Of a DNA stretch of 64,000 nucleotides, positions 11,030 through 21,816 are shown in pieces. The position numbers and the translations under genes are program-made. How positions within the stretch are numbered: position 1 is the first letter of the stretch; each line of letters opens with the position of its first letter. This stretch comes from Sabellastarte sp. h YS-2021 (Eukaryota; Annelida; Polychaeta; Sabellida; Sabellidae). The DNA lies in assembly GCA_964017235.1 (NCBI GenBank), contig OZ024927.1:50659293-50723292 (forward strand). Direction: 5' to 3'. Below the pieces are notes generated by a model. The model saw nothing but the letters and a program-made list of their open reading frames with translations. It had not been told where the DNA came from and ran no database searches.

Positions 11030-11941
11030 CTATTTGTTGCCTATGTATAACATTGCATCAATAACATCACCCTTTTCCTTCAATGCCTTTATAGCATCAT
11101 TTCTGTCTACATGGAGTTGTCTCATTAACACATCAATGTCAGTATTGTCCAGTCCAACTTCATCTTCTGCTTTTTCTCCAATAGCTTGGAATACTGCTTT
11201 TTCTTTGACAAAATTCACTATGTTCTCCTTTGTGAGCAAACATCCTTTACATATCAACTTGAGTTTGTCCAAAGGAATTTGTACACTATAAGAGATATAC
11301 TTCAGAATATCAGGAGCACACCAGTTTGTTTGCAAAGACAGCTTATGTTTTGTTTTAGATGCTTTTACAGTAATGCTCACTGTCTTTTCACTTGCATTTA
11401 ATGCAGGGACATCAAAGCAAACTTTATTAAAACACAAGTAAGATCGCTCTGTCCCAGAAGGTAACCCACTTACATCGTCTGAGGAATGCTCTTTTAACTT
11501 ATCAAATGCTTTCTGAAAGTCAATCAACTGATGAGTAGTTGATGTGGTTGCTTTTCTACTGTTCATGGTGTCATTGTCCTCTGTTCCAGTGAGTGAGTTT
11601 GACTCTTTCCCTGCAAACACATAAAAGCTGTTTGGTATAATTTTAGTGAATGACTTGCAATAACTTTAAATATAATAAAAGGATCCCATAATAAACTACA
11701 ATAGAACAATGACAGCCTCTTATTTTACATCATTAGATTATACGAAATCACCAAAATGTCACAATAACAGATAAAATTATTTTTATAATCAGATAAAATA
11801 TGATATATATTTTTTGCATTAACAATCAGGCATTACTTCATAAAATAGTACTGTGGTACATTGAAAAATAAGTAATGACCTGAAGGCTGTATGCACACTT
11901 GTTTGTGAGATGGCCAATCTTTCACTTGACACTCACGAGAG
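11030..11941 (-). CDS. 3' part of a MYND finger, ubiquitin-like and UBA domain protein
   Basis: Two coding exons are visible. Exon A (11941 to 11880, 62 bp, preceded by ATTTTCAG and followed by GT) encodes SRECQVKDWPSHKQVC, the second half of a MYND zinc finger, a protein-interaction module. Exon B (11610 to 11030, preceded by GTGTTTGCAG) joins in phase and ends in TAG. It encodes a Ser/Thr-rich linker, a ubiquitin-fold segment (ITVKASKTKHKLSL ... IPLDKLKLICKG ... AVFQAIGE) and a C-terminal helical segment, DIDVLMRQLHVDRNDAIKAL. The last matches the HYPK/NAC-alpha type of UBA domain. About 213 residues are seen. The exon or exons with the first MYND cysteines were not found. A cytosolic adaptor linked to ubiquitin or protein quality control is an inference; I cannot name an orthologue. 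Confidence 0.8.
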
Positions 11942-12398
11942 CTGAAAATGTAATATTTAGATTTATATTACTGTTTTAACATTTACCAAAAATATAAAGC
12001 TAAAAGCTGACAATATTTAAATTAATTGTTCATAGACCCCCCAACCTCCAAAACACAAAACTATATTGATAGGCTTCTGATCATTTAAAAGATATTTTAA
12101 AAATTCACTGGGAGAAGATTGGAAGTTTCCATTAAAATTGCCAAAACAAATAAATTCCCACAAAATGTTGAATTAAATTTTATTATTTTTTTTTATAATT
12201 TTACAAGTGTACAAGAAATGGCACCTGTAAGTTCACTGGAGCCTATGGGGTGTGGCCATTATTGATATATGAACCTTTTGGAGTATCGAATCCCTACTCT
12301 TTACCACAGCCACACCCTTTAATTTCAATTGTGTTTGCATGTTTGGCTGAATATAATAAAATAGTAAATATAAGGGGGCATACATCTGTCGGGTATTT
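11942..12398. other. non-coding, presumed intron of the MYND-Ubl-UBA gene
   Basis: The sequence upstream of the MYND exon on the minus strand must contain intron, because the MYND half-domain starts in mid-codon. No further exon was identified. Confidence 0.5.
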
Positions 12399-12592
12399 GT
12401 GTTTTAAGCAAATCTCCAATTTTAAGTGGAGTTGTACCATGTGTCTATGCCTAAAAGTCATGTAGAGCCAAGGTAACCACAGAAAGAACCATTGTCACTC
12501 TCCAACTCTCCTAGATATGGTTATCTTGGCTCTAATTTACTTGTGTGTAAAGCCATGACACGACCCTACTTAGATTTGTATAAACATTTATC
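12399..12592. repeat. two outward-facing Mutator-like TIRs, diverged
   Basis: Segment 12399-12480 is the reverse complement of the 82-bp TIR found at 20165. Segment 12512-12592 is the same TIR in forward orientation (TAGATATGGTTATCTTGGCT). Only about 31 bases separate them. The order is right end then left end, so these are ends of two neighbouring copies, not one complete element. Both are about 15-25 percent diverged from the 20-kb copy by eye. Confidence 0.65.
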
Positions 12593-13780
12593 TTGTTGAA
12601 TTAAACATAATTATAAATAATTTGGTTTCATATTGCTAAAATAACTGACATTAATCCAAGGACACAGATAATATGATATCCAGCAGTGTTAATATATTTT
12701 TGTGTCATATCAGTGCTAAACTCTGTCACTCTACCAATATGTTGTAAAATGGAGATACATATTCTATTCAAATATTTATAACATTTACAGATTAATTTTC
12801 CCCATTTGTGTATTTTTGTGTTAATTAACACATGTATGATTGTTGTACCTATTTCTAGTCTATTACAAAAATTGGACAGTATTATTTAGCCATCATTTTT
12901 GAAACATTTTAGTGCATTTTTTTTGGTTCCACAAAATCGTGTGTACAACAAACAACACTTCTATTTTAAGAATATACAGTTTCTTTTAATATTTTTACAC
13001 AAAACATGCATACATCTGATATTAAAACCATTTAGACCGAGAATGTGGAATGGACCAAGAAGGATTCTGATTCAAGGAGGATGCTTATTCTGACAAATTT
13101 GGACAAAAGTGCAATGTTGCTCATGAATATTCATGAGTTGGATTTGTAAGTCATTCCATAAATTTGAAGTACTGCATTAATGCCACTTTCTACAAGCAGC
13201 ATTAATTAGTCCTTAGTTCAATTGGTTAATAATATTATTCTCAATGAAAAGTAACTGCAGGCTTATTTCTCAGTTTTCAATTTATTCAAGAAGCATATAA
13301 GAAGGATAATAAAGAAAATATAAAAGGCCTATAAAGAAGCTAAGGGGGATACATGTTGACCTTTGAACTTATTACTGGTCCCTTGGAATGGACTCTCTCA
13401 GTTTTCACACTAATAACTGGGAAAAATATACCCTTACTCCACTAACTTGATTAACAGTCCTTAATTAAAGTTATCCGCAAATTATTTAATTTTAAAAAGT
13501 ATAAACTCAAGCCTTCAAATATGCTAGATAGAGAAAATAACGAATACTGATTAACACACTGTGAGTGTTAATGTATGTGTCTCAGTGATTGGCATAATCA
13601 AAATTTGATTGACAGTTGTGAAGTTGAGCTGAGAGGGTGCAAAATAGGCAATTTTGGCTGTATTCTGGCTTTATTGCACTGTTTTGTTTATAGAAATCTA
13701 AAAGATCAAGCATTTCACATTAAAACTTCAATTTAGTAGAACAAATACTTTGAATTGACACGCACACTTCTAGAAGTCAG
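12593..13780. other. non-coding stretch
   Basis: No gene is visible on either strand. It may contain more intron of the minus-strand gene ending at 11030, but no exon with conserved cysteines could be found. Confidence 0.5.
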
Positions 13781-14110
13781 AGTGGCTTTTTACCACTAAA
13801 TCCCCACCTACCAGTAAATGCCCATCTTATAATTCTTTGTTAGGGGTCAAGGACAAGTACTTCTATATGTTTAGAAAATGGGCATTCACTGGTATTTCCA
13901 GTTTGCGGTAAAATGGCCAATAATAGAGCTATATTATCAAAATATAACACTATCATGGGAATATGAAACAGTAAAATTAAAGCATTAACTTTATTATATG
14001 TCATCTGCTAATTTTGAAGAACATAAAGAAGAATACAAGCTAAACCTGCTAATATAATATAAATTTTAAAGATGATCTAAAGCATGGGCGTTTCCTGGTA
14101 GAAAGCCACT
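13781..14110. mobile_element. small MITE
   Basis: The left end AGTGGCTTTTTACCACTAAA is matched by an inverted right end, AGTGGCTTTCTACCAGGAAA. An inner inverted pair (ACCAGTAAATGCCCAT and its complement at about 13900) adds further fold-back structure. It has no coding capacity, and I found no clear target duplication. Confidence 0.55.
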
Positions 14111-15000
14111 AAGTATGTTTAGTGAAGGCTATATGATCGATGAGTTTACTGTAACTGATACAATATTCAAAATAACTGAAATTAAAAAAATATAAAAATA
14201 AAATTTTTTGTTCTTGGAGAAATTTTCAAAAATAACACTAACAATGAGCTCTATACCTAGCATTAATTAGGAAGTACCGCAGGGTAATAAGCCTTATTGG
14301 AGTTCCGAGTGCGCATGTGCGGCAACTCTGTTTACAAACGAGAATGTGGAAAAACAAAGGCCACGTGCTAATAAGAATATTCACTAATTACCCGGTTAAA
14401 ATATATGGAAAACAATTCTTCCTTAATTTTAACAAATTGTACATCATTTTGAAGCATGAAATACACAGAATTAAATTTCTTGTTGTATTTTTATGGTTTT
14501 GTAGTGAATTTGTGATGATTTTTTGGTCCTCAATTTTAATATACTTCACAGAACAAAATATGAATTCTTGTAAATGCCTTTGGATAGTCTTTAAAGAAAA
14601 GTTCTATTTAAAGCCTGGACATTTGCATATATTTTGAATATAAAGAATGAAATAATTAGATCAGATTTTATTTTAACATATATTGGTGACTAAACTATTT
14701 TAAACATTGAAAAGACAAAATAATCATTGTGGAGATGTCTTGTCCATATGTTCATAAATCAGCTTTCAAATGTTCTGGGATAATATTAACTAACAAGTCT
14801 AAGGCTTAAATTTTATCTTACAAGTTTGGCCAAGTTACGCCTACATGTTGTTAAGCCTACATGTATAAACTAGAAAAAGGACGCATCTGTGGCCAGATGC
14901 TGGATGTATCCACCGACAAAGGCCAACTAACATAGTTTAGAAGATAAAAAGCATTTTTCGTTAATAAGCAAGCTGAAAGCACTTTTAAGTTTGGCTACCC
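14111..15000. other. non-coding stretch
   Basis: It contains a 106-codon AT-rich plus-strand open frame (14317-14637) with no recognisable domain. I do not call it a gene. Confidence 0.5.
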
Positions 15001-15195
15001 TTATTTGACCCTGTACCAGGGGCCCAAGGTGAAGTCTGACCACATCAAAAGATTCGCAGCCCATGATTTCCTATAAGTCGTTTTCACATTGCAAACCTCT
15101 AGGACCAATAATAAGCAGGAGGGGCCCAAGGTCAAATCTGACCACATGAAAAGATTTGCAGCCCATGACTTCCTATAAGTTGTTTTCATATTAAT

Positions 15196-16470
15196 GAGTT
15201 ATTTGAGAAATACTGGCTATCTGCAATACTTGTAGAGATAATTCGCATTTACTCATTTTGAGTAGGTGAATAATTAGCTACGGGTCTGAAACTTCACCAA
15301 GTGAAAGCTCTCTCAGAAGTAGGCGAATGAGTTATTTGAGAAAAATTGGCTACCTACAATACTTTTAGAGATAATTCGAATTTACTCATTTTCAGTAGGT
15401 GAGTAATTACCTACGGGTGTGGAACTTCACCATGTGAAAGCTGTCCCAAAAGTAGATGAATGAGTTATTTGATAAAAATTGGATATCTGCAATACTTTTA
15501 GAGATAATTAGTATTTACTCATTTTGAGTAGGTGAATAATTAGCTACTGGTCTGAAACTTCACCAAGTGAAAGGTCTCCCAAAAGTAGGTGAAGGAGTTA
15601 TTTGACAAAAACTGGCTATCTGGAATACTTTTAGAGATAATTTGCATTTACTCATTTTCAGTAGGTGAGTAATTACCTACGGGTCTGAAACTTCACCAAG
15701 TGAAAGCTCTCCCAAAAGTAGGTGAATGAGTTATTTGAGAAAAATTGGCTATCTGCAATACTTTTAGAGATAATTCGCATTTACTCATTTTGAGTAGGTG
15801 AATAATTAGCTACAGGTCTGAAACTTCACCCAGTGAAAGGTCTCCCCAAAGTAGGTGAAGGAGTTATTTGACAAAAATTGGCTATCTGGAATACTTTTAG
15901 AGATAATTTGCATTTACTCATTTTGAGTAGGTGAATAATTAGCTATGGGTCTGAAACTTCACCATGTGAAAGCTCTCCCAAAAGTAGATGAATGAGTTAT
16001 TTGATAAAAATTGGATATCTGCAATACTTTTAGAGATAATTAGCATTTACTCATTTTGAGTAGGTGAATAATTAGCTACAGGTCTGAAACTTTAGCAAGT
16101 GAAAGCTCTCCCAAAAGTAGGTGAAGGAGTTATTTGACAAAAATTGGCTATCTGGAATACTTTTAGAGATAATTTGCATTTACTCATTTTCAGTAGGTGA
16201 GTAATTACCTACGGGTCTGAAACTTCACCAAGTGAAAGCTCTCCCAAAAGTAGGTGAATCAGTTATTTGAGAAAAATTGGCTATCTGCAATACTTTTAGA
16301 GATAATTCGCATTTACTCATTTTGAGTAGGTGAGTAATTAGCTACAGGTCTGGAACTTCAGCATGTGAAAGCTCTCCCAAAAGTAGGTGAATGAGTTATT
16401 TAAGAAAAATTTGCTATCTGCAATACTTTTAGAGAAAATGCAGAATTACTCATTTTTAGTAGGCAAGTAA
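15196..16470 (+). repeat. 133-bp satellite, about ten monomers with 4-monomer higher order
   Basis: The phrase GAGTTATTTGA or a close variant starts at 15196, 15329, 15462, 15595, 15728, 15861, 15994, 16127, 16260 and 16393, an invariant 133-bp spacing. Variants repeat every four monomers. Monomers 3 and 7 share GATAAAAATTGGATAT, 4 and 8 share CAGTAGGTGAGTAATTACC, 5 and 9 share the GAGAAAAATTGG plus TTCGCATT type, and 2 and 6 end CATGTGAAAG with AGTAGATGAAT. This gives a 532-bp higher-order unit. Confidence 0.9.
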
Positions 16471-16633
16471 TTTAGCCACAGGCCTAATTTAGACATAAAG
16501 CCTACCAATAGAATACTGTGGTGCACCCTCTAATATACCTTGCAAACTTGAGAAGGCTAGCTATAATATTTTTTTCGTTAGAGCGGTAATGGTGAAATCT
16601 CTGTACACACTGCGGCTATCCAGTGGATACAAT

Positions 16634-17750
16634 GATTTACTCAACAGTGAGAACCTGAAAGTAGATATTGGTAAGCTATGGCATGACATAGAGGTCTGCA
16701 ATTTCACTCTGTTATAGCTGACCAAAAATTATGTGAATAACATATTTAAACAAAATACTGTAAATGTAATAGTTTTCACGTTATAACTGATTTACTCAAC
16801 AGTGATAACCTCAAAGTAGCTATTACTCAGCTATGCAATGAGCTACATGTCTGAATTTTTTCTATGTTATAGCTGACCCAAAATTAGGTGAACAACATAT
16901 TTAAGCAAAATACTGTAAATGCAATAGTTTTCAAGTTACAACTGATTTACTCAATAGTGAGAACCTGAAAATAGCTATTGCTCAGCTATGCCATGAGCTA
17001 TAAGTCTGTAATTTCACGACGTTATAGCTGACCCAAAAGTAGGTGAACAACATATTTTAACAAAATACTCCAAATGCAATATTTTTCAAGTTACAAGTCA
17101 TTTACTCAACAGTCAGTACCTGAAAATAGCTATTGCTCAGTTGTGCCATGAGCTACAGGTCTGTAATTTCACTATGTTATAGCTGACCCAAAAGTAGCTG
17201 AATAACATATTTACACAAATTTCTGTAAATGCAATAGTTTTCCAATTACAACTGATTTACTCAACAGTGTGAACTTCAAAGTAGCTATTACTCAGCTATG
17301 CAATGAGCCACAGGTCTGGAACTTCACTATGTTATAGCTGACTCCGAAATAGGTGAATAACATATTGAAACAAAATACTCTAAATGTAATACTTTTGAAG
17401 TTATAAGCAATTTACTCAACAGTGATAACTTAAAAGTAGCTATTACTCAGCTATGCCATGAGCTACAGGTCTGAAATTTTACTATGTTATAGCTGACCCA
17501 AAAATAGCTGAATAACATATTGAAACAAAATACTCTAAATGCAATAGTTTTCAAGTTACAAGTGATTTTACTCACGATGGAAGTTACTGAAAAGCCCAAA
17601 AGTAGCTATTACTCACTTAGCTATTCTGACAGACACCCAAGTTACTCACCATGTTGTAGCTATGAAAAAAGTATCTGAATAACATATTTTAACAAAATGC
17701 TCTAAATGCAACACTTTTCAAGTTACAAGCGATTTAGTGCATGATTTCAT
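16634..17750 (+). repeat. 155-bp satellite, about seven monomers
   Basis: The phrase GATTTACTCAACAGTGA or a variant starts at 16634, 16789, 16944, 17099, 17254, 17409 and 17564, exactly 155 bp apart. The core GGTCTGTAATTTCACTATGT then CCCAAAAGTAGGTGAA aligns with GGTCTGAAACTTCACCAAGT then CCCAAAAGTAGGTGAA of the adjacent 133-bp array. The two satellites therefore share ancestry. Confidence 0.9.
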
Positions 17751-18118
17751 GAATTTTAATGCATTTTAGACATTTTTATGTACCAGAGGCCTAATTTAGA
17801 CATAAAGCCTACCAAAAAGATAGGGTGGCGAGTCCTCTAGCATACCAAGCCACCTGCCAAATATGAAAGAAATCTGGAAAGAAATGTGGACTGTAGGTCG
17901 CTAACAAGCAATATTCCACATTTTAGACATTTTTGTCTACCACAGGCCTAATTTAGACATAAAGCCTACCAAAAAGATAGGGTGGCGAGTCCTCTACCAT
18001 ATCAAGCCACCTGCCAAATATGAAAGAAATCCGGAAAGAAATGTGGACTGTAGGTCGCTAACAAGAAATCTCTGCGGACGCGGACGAGGGCGCGGACGAC
18101 GACGATGATGAATCCATA

Positions 18119-18144
18119 GTATCCCCGCTTCGCGTCGGGGATAC
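18119..18144 (+). other. terminal hairpin of the composite element
   Basis: GTATCCCCG and CGGGGATAC form a perfect 9-bp stem around an 8-base loop. It directly follows a GGACG-rich tract and closes the satellite-bearing element. A one-mismatch version occurs in reverse at 58750-58776. Confidence 0.8.
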
Positions 18145-18146
18145 AA

Positions 18147-20155
18147 TTATAACTGTAGACATACAAATATGAATTTTTAAAAGGTCAACAGATGTGCAAA
18201 GGTCACAGAGTGATTCACTCTACTTTTATAGAATTATATTATACCAATAATTTTATGATCTGCAATACATGTATGTTGACAGTATTATTTCCCATGTAAA
18301 ATCCTTTTATGTCACATTTTCACCAATACAAAGCAAATAGTCATGTGATCACAGTTTAATTTATAGACAAAGTCACAGAAAATGGGAAACATGAAGACAC
18401 AATATTAAAAATAGGCACAGGTGATAAATTGTTTCCTCTCATAAAGGCATTCTCCAAGAATGTTTATGAATTCACAGTTTAGTATAAAAAGAAGAAGTGT
18501 AGAATGATTTAATCTCAAATTTACTTTAAAATAAAATTAATGGCACTATCATAATGCTCAAATAAGATCATCCATTTAACAAGAAAATTATGAACATATT
18601 TTATAAAGCTGAAATGGCATTGTGAACTCTATTTACAAAGACCCAATGGGTCACAGTTACTGTTTTACTGGGAACTATCTTCCCTTACATCATTTTAAAA
18701 GGTCATTTATTTCTTCTGGCCACTTTTAAAATGATAGGTAACTTGGCAAGTGTGGGGGCAGATAGTCACCAGTCAAAACCTTTTAACAATTAGAATCTGA
18801 ATGGCTCTGATAAAGGAATAATCACGTGAATGGCAGCTTAGGTACTTAATTTTGGGTGCTTTGATAATGTATGGTTCTTGAAAATTTCATTCATATTTGA
18901 CCTGGGAAATTTTATCAGGGTGCTTTGGAATTTAGACCAAAAAATTGGCAAACATACAACCAAACTGTTTCAATTTAGAACTATGAGAAAAAATTATTGG
19001 CTTTTAAAATGATATAGATATCACATTTACAACTTTAACATGATAACTTCATTTAAAAATAGGTTTTACTCTGAACTTGGCAAAAATGTTTTGGACATCA
19101 AGAGGTGCTTGTCTTTCAAAAATATTCCAAAAACTATCATATATTACTGGAAATGGATTTTAACAGTGCCTCTGCTCATTTATCCGCATATAAAGATAAT
19201 AAAATAAAAAAGTTTTAAAAACTTCTGTTGATTTATGTTGTGTTAATACTTTATCTTTACAAACATTTTCTCTCTCTTAAACACCATTTTCCCTACTTAA
19301 ACATTATTTGGATCTTTATATTACTGACATTTTTACTCTGAAAGTTTCCTGATCTTTTTGTGTTTCACTTCTTCTATATCTCATGGTGTCAAAAATTGTT
19401 TCCCCAGGCTGTGGTGCACAGGCATATCAGATGCTATTTTTAAAATCTATTATTTTATAGATTTTATAAAGTTTATAATTTTATACATAAGGATTTCAGA
19501 TGACCATGGGCACTGTATGCTGACTGTTTTGTATAGTTGTATATCTTTTCACACAATTAATTTTCTTAAACTGAATAAACTTTACAATGAAATGTATACA
19601 CAATGGCATAAATATCATATTGTAGCAGCCCTCAGTATTTCACTCAAGGAAATGTGGCATGTGGCCTGAGATAAAAACTGAAGAGCCCGAAACCAGTCTG
19701 TAACTTATTCCAAATTCATTTATATATCTGCTACTTCTCCACCTAAAGTATGTCATTTGCCTTGCATTACCATGCAGATACATACAAATTCCCTCAGCCC
19801 AAAATGTTTTAGTCCAAGTCTCAGATCCCTTTTAAATATCAAAATAAACTATGAAACATATCAGGCAACAAGTGGGCAATTCAGTATGACAAAGTCGCAT
19901 AGATTAAACTGTTCTATCAGTAAGTTTAATCATGTTACAGTATACATATAATTACTCCCTATTTTCACCCACCTTAGAAGACTGAAAACAATATAGTTTA
20001 AAATATAGCAATGAGAAAATAAAGATTTCGTGCATAAATATGCATATTAAAATTAAGCATGGTGTGTGTTATGTAAGGAAATATGTATACTTTAGCATTT
20101 TATTACATTTAAAGCACTTCCTGGTTTATGTCTACGTAGATTTGTTTATCCACAA
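18147..20155. other. non-coding stretch
   Basis: No supported gene. A small inverted repeat (ATCATTTTAAAAGGTC with its near complement about 40 bases on, near 18690-18745) is present. A 103-codon AT-rich open frame at 19358 has no domain features. Confidence 0.5.
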
Positions 20156-20164
20156 ACATTTTCC

Positions 20165-20633
20165 TAGACGTGGTTACCTCGGCTCTACTTTACTTGCGTG
20201 TAGAGCCGTGGCACGACCCCACATAGAACTGGAGATTTGCATAAAACACAAATATCATACAAATGTGAACACATAACTGTTCCCACAACTATTTTGTTTC
20301 ATTTTCTTCAACAATCAGTCAACATGCAAACATGTTTGACAAAAAATAAATGACATTTCCTGATTTTCCAGGGTTTTTGGACCATTTCTCTAAAAATTTG
20401 AAAATGGTCTTTTATTATAAAAGCTGTGTAAAATAGCATATATTTTGTACACATATTGTATTTGTTGTGTCTTTGGCATAATATCAACTGTTTCTAATCA
20501 TATTAAACCATTTTCAGTCATTTTATCAAGTTTTATTTAACAGAAGAAAGATTTTATGCAAATCTCCAGTTCTATGTGGGGTCGTGCCACGGCTCTACAC
20601 GCAAGTAAAGTAGAGCCGAGGTAACCACGTCTA
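20165..20633. mobile_element. Mutator-like MITE with 82-bp perfect TIRs and 9-bp target duplication
   Basis: The ends TAGACGTGGTTACCTCGGCT and its inverse are identical over about 82 bp. They are flanked by ACATTTTCC at 20156-20164 and 20634-20642. Long TIRs with a 9-bp duplication are the signature of MULE/Mutator elements. Each TIR contains an internal hairpin (GGCTCTAC ... GTAGAGCC). The roughly 300-bp interior is non-coding, so it is non-autonomous. Perfect TIRs and target duplication imply recent movement. Diverged relatives of the TIR lie at 12399-12592. Confidence 0.92.
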
Positions 20634-20656
20634 ACATTTTCCATGAACGGAACTCC

Positions 20657-21050
20657 TGGTGAGTTTGGATCGAGCTGCAAGGACATTTGTCCTAGGACAA
20701 ATATTTCACACATGCGCAGTAAAACCACAATCCAAATGTCTTGGAGCATTTTGTAGATGTTTACATTCATTTGCATACATTGTGATGTCATAAAATATCA
20801 AATTATACGGCTATAATGTTGAAAGAGTAACATAAATATGTGCAATACTTCGATTCTGACATAAAAATAGATATTTGACATTAGATGCTTTAAATAGTTA
20901 TACATTTCTGTATATCTGATAGACTTTTAAAGATTTTCTATTGCTTTTTTCATGCGTGGAGAAATCGGGGGTCCGAGGAGCACTTGTCCTCGACGTTTGG
21001 AAGAAAATATACTGTCCGAAGACACCTCAGAGTGCGATCCAAACTCGCCA
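20657..21050. mobile_element. MITE with 3-bp target duplication
   Basis: The left end TGGTGAGTTTGGATCGAGCT and inverted right end TGGCGAGTTTGGATCGCACT agree at 17 of 20 positions. TCC flanks both sides (20654-20656 and 21051-21053). It has no coding capacity. It sits only 14 bases beyond the target duplication of the MULE-type element. A 3-bp duplication would fit PIF/Harbinger or CACTA. Confidence 0.65.
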
Positions 21051-21785
21051 TCCAATAAGGCTTATTCGAATGTCCAATGAACATGAGCGATAATACACAC
21101 TTTTAACTAATGCCCTGAATATTAACAATAATCATATCAGTAAAACACAGAATTACATCTTGTACATCTTTTCATTATTTTTTGTGTCTTGTGGCAGATG
21201 TTGCAGATCACAGACATAATGAAAACTCAATTTATTTTTCTCGTTTCCTCGTTTCTAATAAAAACAAATGGACAGCACTGAATTAATTAAATTATTCGTA
21301 ATACTGGTATCCCGGAAATACTTAATTTAAATTCGTGTTTCTTGAAAATCCTTGCACCAGCTAGTTATCTATATTTAGTTTATCAAATGATTTGTGAAGA
21401 GAAATCTCTCTGGTAATACTCAAATGTACAATTAATTGTAAATTTAGATACACTCTGATTTTTTAAAATTATAACCCACAATTTAGCTGATCAAACCTTT
21501 TCATAATTGTTTTCTTCCCTCTCGAGTATCCATTTATTTTTTATTGGACATCTTGGTTCGTGACTATAAAAATGTTTTTGTCTTTTTGAAATAGTTGTTG
21601 CGTAAATGTTGTTTAAGCTTCTAGGAATATAAAATCATATTTTTATTTCATTTACTATTTGTACTAATATTATTTGAGGAGCATAAAAGAGAAATGATCA
21701 TTAGAATTGTTCAACTATTGGACTATTCACCAGAGATGTCAGAGTATCAAACTAGAGTTTAGGTAACCCCCCCCCCCCCCCCCCC

Positions 21786-21816
<31 letters not shown>

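Larger units (their letters stand above)
15001..18146 (+). mobile_element. composite satellite-bearing element with terminal hairpin (Helitron-like?)
   Basis: The ordered modules are: one and a half units of a monomer with GGGGCCCAAGGT and CCTATAAGT (15001-15195); ten 133-bp monomers (15196-16470); a spacer with CAGGCCTAATTTAGACATAA; seven 155-bp monomers (16634-17730); two further copies of the spacer 157 bp apart (CTAATTTAGACATAAAGCC at 17791 and 17948); a GGACG-rich tract; and a 9-bp-stem hairpin (18119-18144). The same hairpin end and first monomer recur reversed at 58747-59570. Tandem arrays inside non-autonomous Helitron-like or other elements are known in bivalves. Assignment to Helitrons is inference, because I see no CTRR terminus. 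Confidence 0.65.

Noticed and set aside
12721-12790. candidate upstream MYND exon ending TATTG before a GT on the minus strand
   Set aside because: The reading frame lacks the required Cys pairs and contains a stop a few codons upstream, so the match at the splice site is chance.
14317-14637. 106-codon AT-rich open frame
   Set aside because: Its composition is that of translated AT-rich non-coding DNA (runs of Phe, Ile, Lys, Asn), with no recognisable motif.
15196-17750. CRISPR array
   Set aside because: The 133-bp and 155-bp units are contiguous satellite monomers without unique spacers, in a eukaryotic context.
20040-20791. two short open frames sharing RRGYLGSTLLACRAVARPHI on opposite strands
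   Set aside because: The shared peptide comes from the identical inverted TIRs of the Mutator-like MITE.
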